A stretch of 48,834 nt of DNA. It comes from Candidatus Woesearchaeota archaeon. Lineage in GTDB: Archaea; Nanobdellota; Nanobdellia; Woesearchaeales; JAHWIC01. Below, piece by piece: positions 1 to 10,122 of this stretch. The stretch spans positions 1-48,834 of the forward strand of contig JAHWIK010000029.1 in the NCBI GenBank assembly GCA_019322485.1. The letters are read 5' to 3'. Every line of letters starts with the position of its first letter. Within the stretch, counting starts at the first letter, position 1. The position numbers and the translations under genes were made by a program. The notes under the pieces are model-generated. The model saw nothing but the letters and a program-made list of their open reading frames with translations, was not told where the DNA came from and made no database searches.

Positions 1-3000
1 ATTAGAGATATTAACACATCCTTTTTGGTGTTCCCACTTTCTTCCATCTCCGCAATAACAAGTGCTATTTACCCCAGCATGTATCCATATGCCTCCTGTG
101 CTTTTACAGAGTTCTTCATCTGTTACACAATCTTCAGGACAGTTTATAGCGTCTTCTCCCGCATCACAAGCACCATCACCGCAAATTGGTTTTACTTCTT
201 CAATTAAGCAATCTTCGGGGCAGCTTTCTGTAGTTTCTCCTTCATTACAGATGCCATCTCCACAATAATTAGCTGGTACAAGACAAACTTCCCTGTATTC
301 AATTCTTCCTTTAAACCGAGTCCAGCCCCCCCTTGTTTCACATTCTACAAATTCTCCAGGAGGCTCACACACAGCAGCGTCGCATCTTTCTGTATGCCAA
401 TCTTTGTATTCAATAACCATCCCAATACACTTACCATCAATACATCTTTCATCATCTTCGCAAGGAATAAACTCCATACCCATACAGAACCCCTTTCTAT
501 CTAATGAACATTCACCAGATATAACAGGAGCTTTGCATATTTCATTATATGAAACGCTTCTTCTAAACCATCTGAATCTTGCGCTTTCACTGCAATTGAT
601 CATTACACCACCATTACAATTTTCTTCAGAACATTTTGCTCTGTGCAATCCTGTTTCATAGATATATTCGCATGTAAATAGGTCTATTAAATCTGCAGTT
701 TCAATCTCGCTGCTTAGTATAATTCTATATGGTATGCCTTCCTCAGTTAACATTTGGGCAATTAATTCAGCAAATGCAGTATGTTCAGCAGGGGAATGCT
801 CACCTATAACAATAACAGCTTCACCCCGGTAAATTGCTAGGGCAACCATATTATCCAACATTAAAGCATTAATCTCACTAAATAGGTTTATTATGCCAAC
901 ACCAAAACCCTCATAACCCATTCCTCTTAATTTCCCAACAATCTGTGGTGGAATGATGGCATCAGAAGCAGGTGCATCATCTGCTATAGCTATTTTAAAC
1001 GGAGGCATTAGTTTAACCTCGATACACCCTTCTCTGTACTTCCATTTCTTGTCTTTTCCGCAATAACAGCTGCTGTTCTTTCCAGCATGTATCCAGATGC
1101 CGCCTGTTTTTTTGCATAGCTCTTCTTCAGTTAAGCAGCCTTCTTCAGGATACCACATACTCTCTCTACAATAGCAGTATTCTTCTTCTCCTTCGTGGAC
1201 CCATATGCCTCCTGTGGACTTGCACATATATTCATCAGTCATACAATCTTTAGGACAGTTCTCAATAGTTTCTCCTTCTTCACAAACACCATTTGTGCAG
1301 TTATCACAGGCACCATCACTACAAAGCCAAGGACAGTTGTATGATACAGAATCTGCATTCCCGTCTTCTCTGCAGTGATATTCTATCATTAGTGTATTAT
1401 TAATACAATAATCAATTAAAGGAGCGTTCACAAAGTATTTTATGTTATCAAAGGTTTTTCCTTTGTCAAAATATTCTAAGCCTCCATCAGAATCAAAACA
1501 GCCGAGGCTTATTGTTGGTTTTTTGTATAAACTGGTATGCTGTCTGTCGCGCATGTACATCGGCCACTCAAGTTTTGTTTCATCAAAATGTCCGCCAAGG
1601 TTAAGCACATAAATCCTGGTATTCCAATCATTTTCCCCCCTTAAGAAAAGTGATTGCTGAATAATGTCTATGTTTCCGTCATTATCAAGGTCATCTAATA
1701 TCGGGTCAAAATTCCAGTAGTCATCAACCCAACCCATTGTCGGCATCTCAAGATATCTCTCTAAAGTACCATTTTTGCTGTATATCTTCATGCCAGAAAA
1801 ACTACTATCAAACCATCTTGGCCTATGGTTGACTATGATTTCCTGCTCATCATCAGAGTCAACATCACCTACAACTAAACCATTAATCAAATCATCGCTA
1901 TCATCCAAATGAATATCAATGATAATATTTCCATCATAATCAAAAGAAACAATCTTGTTACCATTTATTGTTGTTGGCCATGTGGTTGAGAATCCTGCAA
2001 TAACCTCTAAACCATTTCTTCCTAAGTCAGCTAGAGCAACTTTTCTAGCATAATACCCTTTATGGTTCACCTGAGAGATTAGATTTCCATCACCATCAAA
2101 TATATGCAAACTATTTGGGTAACAATCTACGTTATACTTATCTTCAAAAAATAAGTCCAGGTTTAATACGCCAGTACCAACTATTATCTCTGAATAGCCG
2201 TCATTATTCATATCACCTGCAAGCAGCTGTATAGTTTCGATTTGGCTTAAGCTTGTTGAATAAAACAGTTCTGTTCTTTTTATCAGACTGCCATCTAAAG
2301 AGTAGATATCCAAGAACAATTCCAGATTCTTCATCCTGTCATTTTCAATATCAAAACTTCCAGCCACAATTGCAATGCGTTTAGAATCATTATAGTCAAA
2401 TATTTGAGGGACTGGCAGGATAACAGCGCCTGAGCCTCTGCCAGGAGCAATGCTTATTGGGAAATTGTCCAGAGCAGTTCCGTCTTTATTAAATCCTTGA
2501 ATTACCATGTCTCCTTCCCTGGTAAGGAATCCAGCATTAAACAACTTGTCATCACCAATACCTAGGTTATGTATTGAGTGTGACCCATAGTGATAACCAA
2601 AAACATCCCATTCAGAGATGTAATTTCCATCTACATCGATTAAAGCAGATTTTCCACCAACATTTTCCATAAGTGCAATATGGCTTCTGTATTGGTCTTT
2701 ATCATGATATATTGAAGGAGCCCTGTCAAGGATATTATAGTCTATTCTATTAGAAAAGGTTCCATCAGAATTGTAAATACGTAAAGAGTAGAAATAACAT
2801 GTACCTAATGCCCCAGCATCACTCACTGCTTCAAAATCAGAAGTCTTAATCTGCGGTTTAATATTCTCAGAACTTATCAATAAATTACTACCGAGATTAT
2901 TACCAGAACCTTCCTTTGAGTCAAATCCTATGCAAAATTCGGGCTGAGGCAAAATTAATTTATTAGTTGATTTGTCAATGTTTGGATATCCTAGTGGGAA

Positions 3001-6000
3001 AGAATTGCTAATCTCAATAGGCCAGCCGTCAACCATCTCTTTTATAACAACTGTCTTCAATTCTTCGCTATGGACCCATTTTCCATTTTTGTTTGCAGCA
3101 ATTCTAAAATAATATGCGCCATTATCCCATGAGCTTACATCAATAGAACATAAAACTTCTTTAGCAGTCATACCCCCTTGGTGGCATGCTTGGTTCCATG
3201 TTTCAGAGTCTTCTTCCCTGTATTCTACTTTATATTCGCTATAGTTTGTTAGCTTTATAGTTGCTCTAACATCCCCTATGCCTTTGATATAGTTTAGATT
3301 ATATCCTACACCAATAAAATCAAAGTTTTTAACCATAAACAGAGAGAAATCTTCGTATCTGTTGCCAGCCACATCAAATACCTCTAGGTTTATCAGGCGT
3401 TGTCCATCATCTACATTTTCTACATAGAAATTCTCATATAACAAGCCATCAACAACACTGCTGGATGAAGAGTATATCTTGGTTAATCTTTCTCTATCCG
3501 GTAAAAAGAAGTTATCACTGCTTCCTATATAGAGAGAATAGTTCTTGAACATCTCGCAGTAAGCAGTACCTTTAAAGTCTATACTATTTTCCTTTGGACT
3601 AGCCTCTATTTCTGCAATACATGGCGTATGATCGGTTTTAATTGCCTCTAAGACATCTAATCTTCCATGCCCCTGTATCATTAACTCAAAATTATATTGG
3701 TCAGTAGCAGTATTTCTCAAAGCCATCTTAACATGAGCTGGAGTCCAATCCGGATTCTTCTGCAATAATAAAGCGGCTGCTCCTGCAACATGAGGTGTTG
3801 CCATAGATGTTCCTGATATTGCGGTGTGTTCATCATCAATACATTGATAGCTTGACCACGCGTCTTCCCATTGTGCAGCGCAAATGCCAACACCTGGAGC
3901 AACAAGGTCTGGTTTGATTATAGAGCCATTTGGCCAGATAACAGGGCCTCTTGAGCTGAAACGAGCAATATTTCTATTTTTTTGTACAGCGCCGACAGTA
4001 ATCGCTTTCCTGGCAGTTCCAGGGCTTATGATAGTTTTGAGTGAAGGCCCATCATTTCCAGCAGCAATAACCGCTGTAATTCCATTCTCAACAGCAGTAT
4101 CTACTGCCTGCGAAACAGGGTCATCAGGGTCCCCTGGGCCGCCAAGGCTCATAGAGATTACATCAACTGCGTCTGAGAAATCGCCATCTTGATTGGGGTC
4201 AGCTGATATTTCTATTGCTGCTATTATATCATCCCAATAACCGCCACCGTTGGAACCTAACACCTTATATGCATATATCTGTGCGTCAGGAGCAACACCA
4301 TTTATGCCGCTTGCTGACTCGCTAATAACTTCATCGCTTTTATTTTCTGCTGTGTCCCCCCTAACCCAATAAAAAGCATGCTGCTCTACAACTTCATTAG
4401 TTCTGTTGTAAACTTCAATATTATATGTTTCTGCAGGAAGCTCGCTTAACTCAGGGAACATGATATAATTTCCATTAATGTCAAATAGCCTGTCAAAGGT
4501 TCCTCCATTGCTTATGCTTATGTTAGCTGTTTGGTCTCCATAACTAACTGATTCGATCCTCAACTCTATATTCTCAGATAAGGCGATAATTCCGCCTTCA
4601 CCAAGATTAGCACCCCAATCCCGTCCTAAAATTTCCAAGACTGCAATATCAGGGTAGTTAATATCCCATAAAATAATAGGATGAGACTCGCTATCTACTC
4701 CATCCGTCCAGGACACTACAACTAGGTTGTCGTTTGGACCGCTAATGTTTAGCGTGATTGAATCAGAGCTTGCACCAACTAATTTAATCCCCCTCTCCCC
4801 AAGACTTATAAAATGGGTGTGGTTTCCATGAAGCAAAGGAATCCCATTAATCTTTCCGTGTTTTGTAACTATATTCTTTACAAGCACATCAAGGTCGCTG
4901 GGATATAAATCAAACCTAACCTCTTTGCCGGTCGGGATTCCTCCATTACCAGCAGCTATTCCGGCGCAGTGAGTTCCGTGGCCATGGTCATCCATTGGAT
5001 TAGAATCATTATTTACAAAATCATAGCCACCTATTACCTTGCAGTCTTCACAGCCAAATCCAAGAATTTCTACTCCCTGAAAGATGTCTTCCTCATAATC
5101 AGAACCATCTAGGTTTGCTCTTTCTATAGTGCCTTCTTCTATCCAATATATTTTTCCTTCGCTAGAATCTACCTCTATGTCTAAACCGTTTTGAGAAGGA
5201 TTCTTAAAGTAGTGTATTGTTTCAATATTGCTGCCGTCAAGGTTAGCCCTTCCTATCCTGCTAGTCCCTGTGAAATATACCTTATTGTTTTGGATGTCAA
5301 GAGCAACAGTTCTTATTTGAGTTCCAGGCTCGTGTATTACTGTTTCAACATTACTGCCATTAAGGTCAGCTCTCATAATCCTTCCATTCAAAACTTCTGC
5401 CCAGTAGATTTTATAATTTACATTATCTATTGCTATATCAAATATTTGTGTATTATTTGGTAATGAAGATACAACTGTTTCCACATTACTACCATCAAGA
5501 TTCGCTCTTTTTATATTATTTCTAACAAATTCAATAGGATAGATATATTGTAGAGAAGCCATCCAATATATTTTTCCATTAACTAAATCTAGTTCAACGT
5601 CTGTAAAGCCTTCTTTTTCACCATCTTTGTAAATTTCTGGGACTCGAACAATTTGTATATTCTCCCCAGACAAATCCGATCTGACTATTCCTAGAACACT
5701 TGTCCATAAACAATCAACATCAAAACACTCTTCTTTTAACCAATATATTTTGTTATTAATATTATCCAGTGCAAGGACATTCCCTCCCTTATACATATCT
5801 TTTGAAATTACACTTCCAGTAGTGTCATCACTTAAATTAATATAATTGATTTGGTTGGTCATGTCATCTGCCCAGTAGACTAGATTGTTGCTTCCTTCTA
5901 CATCAATTTTTGTTGGAAAAGCTGGAAAGAAAAATTCTTCACCTGCACCGCCTAAATCAGGGTGTGTATAATCAACACCAGTATCTATTATGGCAATTGT

Positions 6001-7305
6001 GACGTTTTTTCCAGTCAGGCATTGTTTTCCTGAGCTTATGCAATAATTTCCATCTTCATCAAGAAGCCAAGCATCATTAGCATTTACCAAAGGCACAGAA
6101 TCCATTAAAGTAATGTTGACTTTACGGTTTGGATAAACCTCCTTAACATACTCTGACTCTTTTATTTGCATTACTTCTCGAGCTGTTAGGTCTAAGGATA
6201 CTCCATTGAAAACATCAGTGTATTCCTTCTGTATTCCTCTGGTTCCTGGGTCTAGTACTACATTGCCTGTTATTGGCGGAACTCGCTCCCTTAAGTCCTC
6301 TAAAGCAGCCCTATGTTCTTCAATGATCCTTGCTTTTTGCGAGTCTATTCTAGGTTCTTTTCTTGCTTTGCTGTACGCAATTCCAACCCTTTCAAACAGA
6401 CCTATTGTATTTTGATATAATAGAGAAGCAGATTCTAGCTCTGATTCTCTTTGTTCTATGTCTTCTTCAAGAAATGCTTTTGTTGCAAGAACAGGTTCTT
6501 CCTGGAATTGGATTATGTAGCTTGAGACATATTCCTTTGGTGGAACCACCTCTGGAGCAGGTTCTTCTGGAACCGGTGGAGTAGGAACCGGCTCTGGCGG
6601 GGTTGGTTCAGGGATTTCTCTTGGAGGTATTGTAGGGGGAGCAGGTGGTATTTCTTCAGTAGCTGGTTCTGTTGGCGGGGCAGGAGGTGGAGGAACAACT
6701 TCCTCTGGAGGTGCTGGAGGAACTTCTTTTGGAACAGCTTCACTTATACAAACACCACCCTTACAGCTTTTGCCTTCACCACAATAATTACTATCATCCT
6801 TAACAAACACACACTCTGCAGTATCTGTGTTGCAGCTATCATCTGTACAAAGATTGTAGTCATTGCATGCTTTTTGGAAGCAGGAACAGCCATTGCTATC
6901 TACTATTTCATCAATAGGGGTATTTGGGCACATATCAAGGCTATCTTCGATAATATCATTGTCATCATTATCGTCGCAAGCATCACCTATGCTGTCACCA
7001 TCACTGTCAGCTTGGGATGGGTTAGAAATATCTCTACAATTATCTACAAGGTCACCAATCTGGTCATTATCAGAATCCTTCATGCATGTTGCTCTAAACT
7101 CGTATTCTTCGCAGACCTCATCCGCTGCACATTGTTTTTGGTTGCAGTCACAACCAGATAAGTCTACAATATCTAAGCTAGAGCCAGGGCATACATCATC
7201 ACTATCAGGAACCCCATCCCTATCTGAATCAGAAACAGCAGCATAGGCCAAACTAATCGAAATAAGGATAATGAAAATCATTGAACATTTAGTTGTTTTT
7301 TTCAT
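1..7305 (-). CDS. Giant secreted subtilisin-like (S8) protease with inserted YWTD propeller; 3' end outside window
   Basis: At least 2435 residues, open to the left edge. Order seen: signal peptide (1-22); Ca-binding TSP3-type repeats and Cys-rich segment (about 24-190); Pro-rich linker; I9-like propeptide (about 262-398, starting SSYIIQFQEEPV); S8 catalytic domain with Asp441 (AIIDTGVDYTHPDLGG), His776 (GHGTHCAG), Asn1084 (AAGNDGP) and Ser1167 (SGTSMATPHVAG). Between Asp and His sits a block of six YWTD-type blades (about 470-735); about 215 further residues lie between the His motif and GVAPDAQIYAYKVL. Then an Fn3-like region, an FG-GAP/VCBS-like propeller (about 1425-1920), Cys-rich CGDGxCxxGE repeats, a domain (about 2100-2200) resembling the ASDV segment of archaeal S-layer proteins, and more Cys repeats. 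The ATG overlaps the upstream stop (ATGA). All catalytic residues are intact, so an active, self-processing extracellular protease is likely; the substrate is unknown. Confidence 0.93.
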   Translation of the reverse strand, partial: MKKTTKCSMIFIILISISLAYAAVSDSDRDGVPDSDDVCPGSSLDIVDLSGCDCNQKQCAADEVCEEYEFRATCMKDSDNDQIGDLVDNCRDISNPSQADSDGDSIGDACDDNDDNDIIEDSLDMCPNTPIDEIVDSNGCSCFQKACNDYNLCTDDSCNTDTAECVFVKDDSNYCGEGKSCKGGVCISEAVPKEVPPAPPEEVVPPPPAPPTEPATEEIPPAPPTIPPREIPEPTPPEPVPTPPVPEEPAPEVVPPKEYVSSYIIQFQEEPVLATKAFLEEDIEQRESELESASLLYQNTIGLFERVGIAYSKARKEPRIDSQKARIIEEHRAALEDLRERVPPITGNVVLDPGTRGIQKEYTDVFNGVSLDLTAREVMQIKESEYVKEVYPNRKVNITLMDSVPLVNANDAWLLDEDGNYCISSGKQCLTGKNVTIAIIDTGVDYTHPDLGGAGEEFFFPAFPTKIDVEGSNNLVYWADDMTNQINYINLSDDTTGSVISKDMYKGGNVLALDNINNKIYWLKEECFDVDCLWTSVLGIVRSDLSGENIQIVRVPEIYKDGEKEGFTDVELDLVNGKIYWMASLQYIYPIEFVRNNIKRANLDGSNVETVVSSLPNNTQIFDIAIDNVNYKIYWAEVLNGRIMRADLNGSNVETVIHEPGTQIRTVALDIQNNKVYFTGTSRIGRANLDGSNIETIHYFKNPSQNGLDIEVDSSEGKIYWIEEGTIERANLDGSDYEEDIFQGVEILGFGCEDCKVIGGYDFVNNDSNPMDDHGHGTHCAGIAAGNGGIPTGKEVRFDLYPSDLDVLVKNIVTKHGKINGIPLLHGNHTHFISLGERGIKLVGASSDSITLNISGPNDNLVVVSWTDGVDSESHPIILWDINYPDIAVLEILGRDWGANLGEGGIIALSENIELRIESVSYGDQTANISISNGGTFDRLFDINGNYIMFPELSELPAETYNIEVYNRTNEVVEQHAFYWVRGDTAENKSDEVISESASGINGVAPDAQIYAYKVLGSNGGGYWDDIIAAIEISADPNQDGDFSDAVDVISMSLGGPGDPDDPVSQAVDTAVENGITAVIAAGNDGPSLKTIISPGTARKAITVGAVQKNRNIARFSSRGPVIWPNGSIIKPDLVAPGVGICAAQWEDAWSSYQCIDDEHTAISGTSMATPHVAGAAALLLQKNPDWTPAHVKMALRNTATDQYNFELMIQGHGRLDVLEAIKTDHTPCIAEIEASPKENSIDFKGTAYCEMFKNYSLYIGSSDNFFLPDRERLTKIYSSSSSVVDGLLYENFYVENVDDGQRLINLEVFDVAGNRYEDFSLFMVKNFDFIGVGYNLNYIKGIGDVRATIKLTNYSEYKVEYREEDSETWNQACHQGGMTAKEVLCSIDVSSWDNGAYYFRIAANKNGKWVHSEELKTVVIKEMVDGWPIEISNSFPLGYPNIDKSTNKLILPQPEFCIGFDSKEGSGNNLGSNLLISSENIKPQIKTSDFEAVSDAGALGTCYFYSLRIYNSDGTFSNRIDYNILDRAPSIYHDKDQYRSHIALMENVGGKSALIDVDGNYISEWDVFGYHYGSHSIHNLGIGDDKLFNAGFLTREGDMVIQGFNKDGTALDNFPISIAPGRGSGAVILPVPQIFDYNDSKRIAIVAGSFDIENDRMKNLELFLDIYSLDGSLIKRTELFYSTSLSQIETIQLLAGDMNNDGYSEIIVGTGVLNLDLFFEDKYNVDCYPNSLHIFDGDGNLISQVNHKGYYARKVALADLGRNGLEVIAGFSTTWPTTINGNKIVSFDYDGNIIIDIHLDDSDDLINGLVVGDVDSDDEQEIIVNHRPRWFDSSFSGMKIYSKNGTLERYLEMPTMGWVDDYWNFDPILDDLDNDGNIDIIQQSLFLRGENDWNTRIYVLNLGGHFDETKLEWPMYMRDRQHTSLYKKPTISLGCFDSDGGLEYFDKGKTFDNIKYFVNAPLIDYCINNTLMIEYHCREDGNADSVSYNCPWLCSDGACDNCTNGVCEEGETIENCPKDCMTDEYMCKSTGGIWVHEGEEEYCYCRESMWYPEEGCLTEEELCKKTGGIWIHAGKNSSCYCGKDKKWKYREGCIEVKLMPPFKIAIADDAPASDAIIPPQIVGKLRGMGYEGFGVGIINLFSEINALMLDNMVALAIYRGEAVIVIGEHSPAEHTAFAELIAQMLTEEGIPYRIILSSEIETADLIDLFTCEYIYETGLHRAKCSEENCNGGVMINCSESARFRWFRRSVSYNEICKAPVISGECSLDRKGFCMGMEFIPCEDDERCIDGKCIGMVIEYKDWHTERCDAAVCEPPGEFVECETRGGWTRFKGRIEYREVCLVPANYCGDGICNEGETTESCPEDCLIEEVKPICGDGACDAGEDAINCPEDCVTDEELCKSTGGIWIHAGVNSTCYCGDGRKWEHQKGCVNISN

Positions 7306-8186
7306 CCAACACATTCTCCGCTGAAGTCAACATTCTTTATTGCAAACTGGAACTTATAAGCTTTGAGGTATTTGTGCTCATAAGTTTCATAGTCTACGAA
7401 TTGTATTATCTCATACTCACCATTATCATTGCGTTTAAAATAAATGTTTGTTAAACCATTTGTATCATAAACATCACACTCTGGTGCAATATTGTAGGTT
7501 TGCAAATCAATTATCTTTGTTACTAAACTACTCATGCTATAGTATATCGCTCCTAGCCTTATAGGCAAACTAATCCTGAAATCGGATAATTTAGTAACAG
7601 AATCTTCTTTTCTGATTGTTATGGGATATTCAATTTTTACAACAACATCCCCTCTGTTGATACTAACCCTGCTGTCAACAGGAAGGATATCAAGAATAAA
7701 ATCAACTGATTGATAATTTAAATCTGGTTTGGTTATATTGAAACCCATATCCTCAAATGCTGAAAAATCCAGGCATCTTTCAAATTCTACAATAATATAC
7801 CTTGATAGCTTTTCTTCTATTTGAGCTAAGAAAGGGTAGGTATGTGTTTCACTGCCATCTGAATAATAGGGTATTTTATCTCCTTGATATGTTGTAGATT
7901 CTGATAGGATGTTGCCTTCTTCTCCATAAAAAGGATTACCATCTGGGTCTATATAACCTCCATGGGTTCCTAAAATCCATACTCCTTCTTCACTTACTTG
8001 TGCCAGACAGCTTTCTATATATGTTTGGATGGGGGTTACATCAAATTTAAACTCAACTGTTTCTTCAACAACCCCCTCTTCTTCATTTTCAGTGACACGG
8101 CTTTTTGAGAAATAAACAAAGCCAAATATACTTGCTATGATAATACCAACTATGATAAATACTGTGACTTGAGCTCTTTTTTGCAT
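7302..8186 (-). CDS. Membrane protein with class III (archaeal pilin-type) signal sequence
   Basis: The N-terminus MQKRAQVTVFIIVGIIIA is a short basic stretch ending in an Ala-Gln, followed at once by a hydrophobic helix, as in archaeal class III signal peptides cut by an EppA/PibD-like peptidase. The remaining about 270 residues are acidic and predicted extracellular, with scattered Cys and no family I recognise. The ATG at 8186 is preferred over an in-frame TTG 15 bases upstream because it gives the standard short basic leader. Its stop overlaps the start of the giant subtilase by four bases, so the two are co-transcribed and probably co-translated. A pilin-like or surface-anchoring partner of the protease is inference. 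Confidence 0.8.
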   Translation of the reverse strand: MQKRAQVTVFIIVGIIIASIFGFVYFSKSRVTENEEEGVVEETVEFKFDVTPIQTYIESCLAQVSEEGVWILGTHGGYIDPDGNPFYGEEGNILSESTTYQGDKIPYYSDGSETHTYPFLAQIEEKLSRYIIVEFERCLDFSAFEDMGFNITKPDLNYQSVDFILDILPVDSRVSINRGDVVVKIEYPITIRKEDSVTKLSDFRISLPIRLGAIYYSMSSLVTKIIDLQTYNIAPECDVYDTNGLTNIYFKRNDNGEYEIIQFVDYETYEHKYLKAYKFQFAIKNVDFSGECVG

Positions 8187-8237
8187 ATGGGCTATCTTCA
8201 ATTTAGTGTTTATTAATGTTTCGCGAGATTGGTAATA

Positions 8238-8245
8238 TTTATAAG
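8238..8245 (+). promoter_or_regulatory. TATA box for the tRNA methyltransferase gene
   Basis: The sequence TTTATAAG is centred about 27 bases before the ATG at 8268, the distance from TATA box to transcription start in archaea. A leaderless mRNA starting at or next to the ATG is therefore likely; no ribosome-binding site is seen. Confidence 0.65.
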
Positions 8246-8267
8246 AAAAACACTAATTCTCCTTAAT

Positions 8268-8966
8268 ATGATATCAGTAGTATTGATTGAACCAGAAACA
8301 TCCGGCAATATTGGCGCAATAGCTAGGGTTATGAAGAACTTTGAGTTTGATGATTTAGTTATTATTAATCCTAAATGCAAGCCTCTTGCTAAAGAAGCGC
8401 TTGACAGGGCAACTCACGCAAAATCAATATTAAAAAAATCAAAAATAAAAAAAATTAATTATCTTAGAACATTTGATTATCTTCTTGCTACAACTGCAAT
8501 TCTTGGAACTGATTATAATATTCCCAGAAGTCCAATAAGCCCTGAACAATTAGCTGAGAAATTATCTAAAATAAGCAAAAAATTAAGGATTGGGTTGCTG
8601 ATTGGAAGGGAAGGAACTGGTTTGAGCAATAAGGAAATATCAATGTGTGATTTTATTGTGACAATTCCGTCGTCTAAAAAATATCCCACAATGAATGTCA
8701 GCCATGCAACATCAATAATTCTTTATGAGATATCAAAAAAACAAGACAAAAAGAAAAGCAGTGAACACATTATATTTGCAACAAGGAAAGAGAAAGACGT
8801 CATACTCGGCTATATGAACAAGATATTCAATAAATTAACCTTTTCAACAAAGGAAAAGAAGGAAACGCAAAAGAAGGTGTGGAAGAGGATAATTGGCAAG
8901 TCTTTTTTGACAAAAAGAGAGGCCTTTGCTGTGATGGGATTCTTGAGAAAGCTGGGAAAAATTTAG
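8268..8966 (+). CDS. trmJ: SPOUT-family tRNA 2'-O-methyltransferase (TrmJ type)
   Basis: About 232 residues. The N-terminus MISVVLIEPETSGNIGAIAR, the motif LIGREGTGLSNKEI and the C-terminal knot segment IPSSKKYPTMNVSHATSI are the three conserved SpoU/TrmH blocks that bind S-adenosylmethionine in a trefoil knot. The archaeal members of this subgroup methylate ribose 2'-OH in tRNA, typically C32. The ATG at 8268 is chosen over an upstream TTG at 8229 because the family N-terminus starts here and a TATA box lies 27 bases before it. The gene converges on the lipoprotein gene and the two stop codons share four bases. The exact target nucleotide is inferred from family only. Confidence 0.85.
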   Translation: MISVVLIEPETSGNIGAIARVMKNFEFDDLVIINPKCKPLAKEALDRATHAKSILKKSKIKKINYLRTFDYLLATTAILGTDYNIPRSPISPEQLAEKLSKISKKLRIGLLIGREGTGLSNKEISMCDFIVTIPSSKKYPTMNVSHATSIILYEISKKQDKKKSSEHIIFATRKEKDVILGYMNKIFNKLTFSTKEKKETQKKVWKRIIGKSFLTKREAFAVMGFLRKLGKI

Positions 8967-9730
8967 ACGCAGGCTCCATTCTTACAATAACATCTATAAG
9001 CTTCGGCAAATCTGCAGCGTTGCGTTGTGTTTGTGCAGTAAAGCTCTACTAAGCTGAATTTAGTCTCGCAATAATCATTCATGCCAAGGATAAATGGGCC
9101 GTCATCTACACAACGGCCTTTTTCATGATAATTAATTCCATCATCACTATCAACACATTTGTTTCCTCCAAGGGTTACATTTATTTCTTCTGATTCTTCT
9201 TCACTTTCCTCTTCTGTAGATTCTGATACAGTTAGCGGTGAGGTTTGTTTGTAATTGTTTAGCTCGTCAAGTTCTTTTATTGAGTTATCCCAGTCAATGT
9301 ACGCTTCTGCCTTGAACTGGCCTGGTTTGTCAAAGCTAAATGTCTTTGTTATTTTTGTCGTGTCATCACGTTCTAAAACTCCTTCATGCTCATAGTTTTG
9401 CTCTTTCCATTTATCATTATCTTTGAACAGTGTTATCTTGTAGTTAAACCCGTCAACAGAGGTATTGCCTTTGTTTGCTACCTTTACACCAAGGTCAACA
9501 CTTTCATTAGTGTCTGGGAACAGGGTGCTCCAATAGATAGTGGTTATTTCCATGTCCGGCCTGTTTAATACCTCTCCAACAGTTTCTGGCTCCTCTGTTT
9601 CTTCTGCTTCTAGGTCAAATGTCAGGTTAAGGTCTTCCCTGGATGTATCATTTTCTTCTATATTTTCTTCAATTACAATACAACCAGTTAATAAAATGCT
9701 GATGAATAAGAATATCAGGGTTTTACTCAT
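8963..9730 (-). CDS. Secreted lipoprotein with CARDB-like domain
   Basis: 255 residues. A hydrophobic signal ends in the lipobox-like LLTGC, so the Cys at about residue 16 is probably lipid-modified. An acidic linker rich in Glu is followed by a CARDB/Ig-like domain (about 60-165: VKVANKGNTSVDGFNYKI and ELDELNNYKQ are typical), a second acidic linker, and a Cys-rich tail with eight Cys (about 190-255) resembling the Cys modules of the giant protease nearby. It starts 8 bases inside the upstream regulator gene, so the two form an operon. Likely an outer-face adhesion or binding protein; ligand unknown. Confidence 0.82.
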   Translation of the reverse strand: MSKTLIFLFISILLTGCIVIEENIEENDTSREDLNLTFDLEAEETEEPETVGEVLNRPDMEITTIYWSTLFPDTNESVDLGVKVANKGNTSVDGFNYKITLFKDNDKWKEQNYEHEGVLERDDTTKITKTFSFDKPGQFKAEAYIDWDNSIKELDELNNYKQTSPLTVSESTEEESEEESEEINVTLGGNKCVDSDDGINYHEKGRCVDDGPFILGMNDYCETKFSLVELYCTNTTQRCRFAEAYRCYCKNGACV

Positions 9731-10049
9731 TTTTACTTTCTTTTTTGTCTAAAAATTCTTTTATCTTTTCATTGCCAACTGGCTTTGCATTCTGGCCAAG
9801 GCCGTAATAGATTTTTTCTGCTTCAGGACCCCAGCTATAATCTCCTTTCTCTTTCTCTATTTTGTCTATTTTGAATTCACCGAGCTGCAGGCCTTTTTTG
9901 AGATGGTAATATATGCTTCGCATAGTAACCGGCGCAAAAATCTCTCTGTAAATTTTGTAGATATCATAGCCGTATCCTTTTTTTATGAAGAAAAGTATCT
10001 CTATAATGTTCTGTCTTATCTCTGACTTTGCTGGTCTGCCCCTTGACAT
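9723..10049 (-). CDS. Winged-helix DNA-binding protein
   Basis: 108 residues. MSRGRPAKSEIRQNIIEI begins a winged helix-turn-helix: helices around 9-30, a recognition segment VTMRSIYYHLKKGLQLGEF and a wing with EKEKGDYSWGPEAEKIYYGL. The layout is PadR/MarR-like, but I cannot name the family. The ATG at 10049 is preferred over an in-frame GTG at 10058 because the TATA element at 10072-10080 sits 27 bases before it. It is first in an operon with the lipoprotein gene, which suggests control of that gene or of a surface function, by context only. Confidence 0.75.
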   Translation of the reverse strand: MSRGRPAKSEIRQNIIEILFFIKKGYGYDIYKIYREIFAPVTMRSIYYHLKKGLQLGEFKIDKIEKEKGDYSWGPEAEKIYYGLGQNAKPVGNEKIKEFLDKKESKNE

Positions 10050-10071
10050 GGTTATCACAAATTTTTATCGA

Positions 10072-10080
10072 TTTATATAA
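10072..10080 (-). promoter_or_regulatory. TATA box of the winged-helix/lipoprotein operon
   Basis: Reads TTATATAAA on the minus strand, centred about 27 bases before the ATG at 10049; predicts a leaderless transcript. Confidence 0.6.
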
Positions 10081-10122
10081 CTTTTTATCAATATTGAAGT
10101 TAAATCAAATAAAAAAATAAAA

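Noticed and set aside
5191..5463. Plus-strand open frame opposite the YWTD region
   Set aside because: Shadow of the repeated propeller codons of the giant protease; no start signal or known motif.
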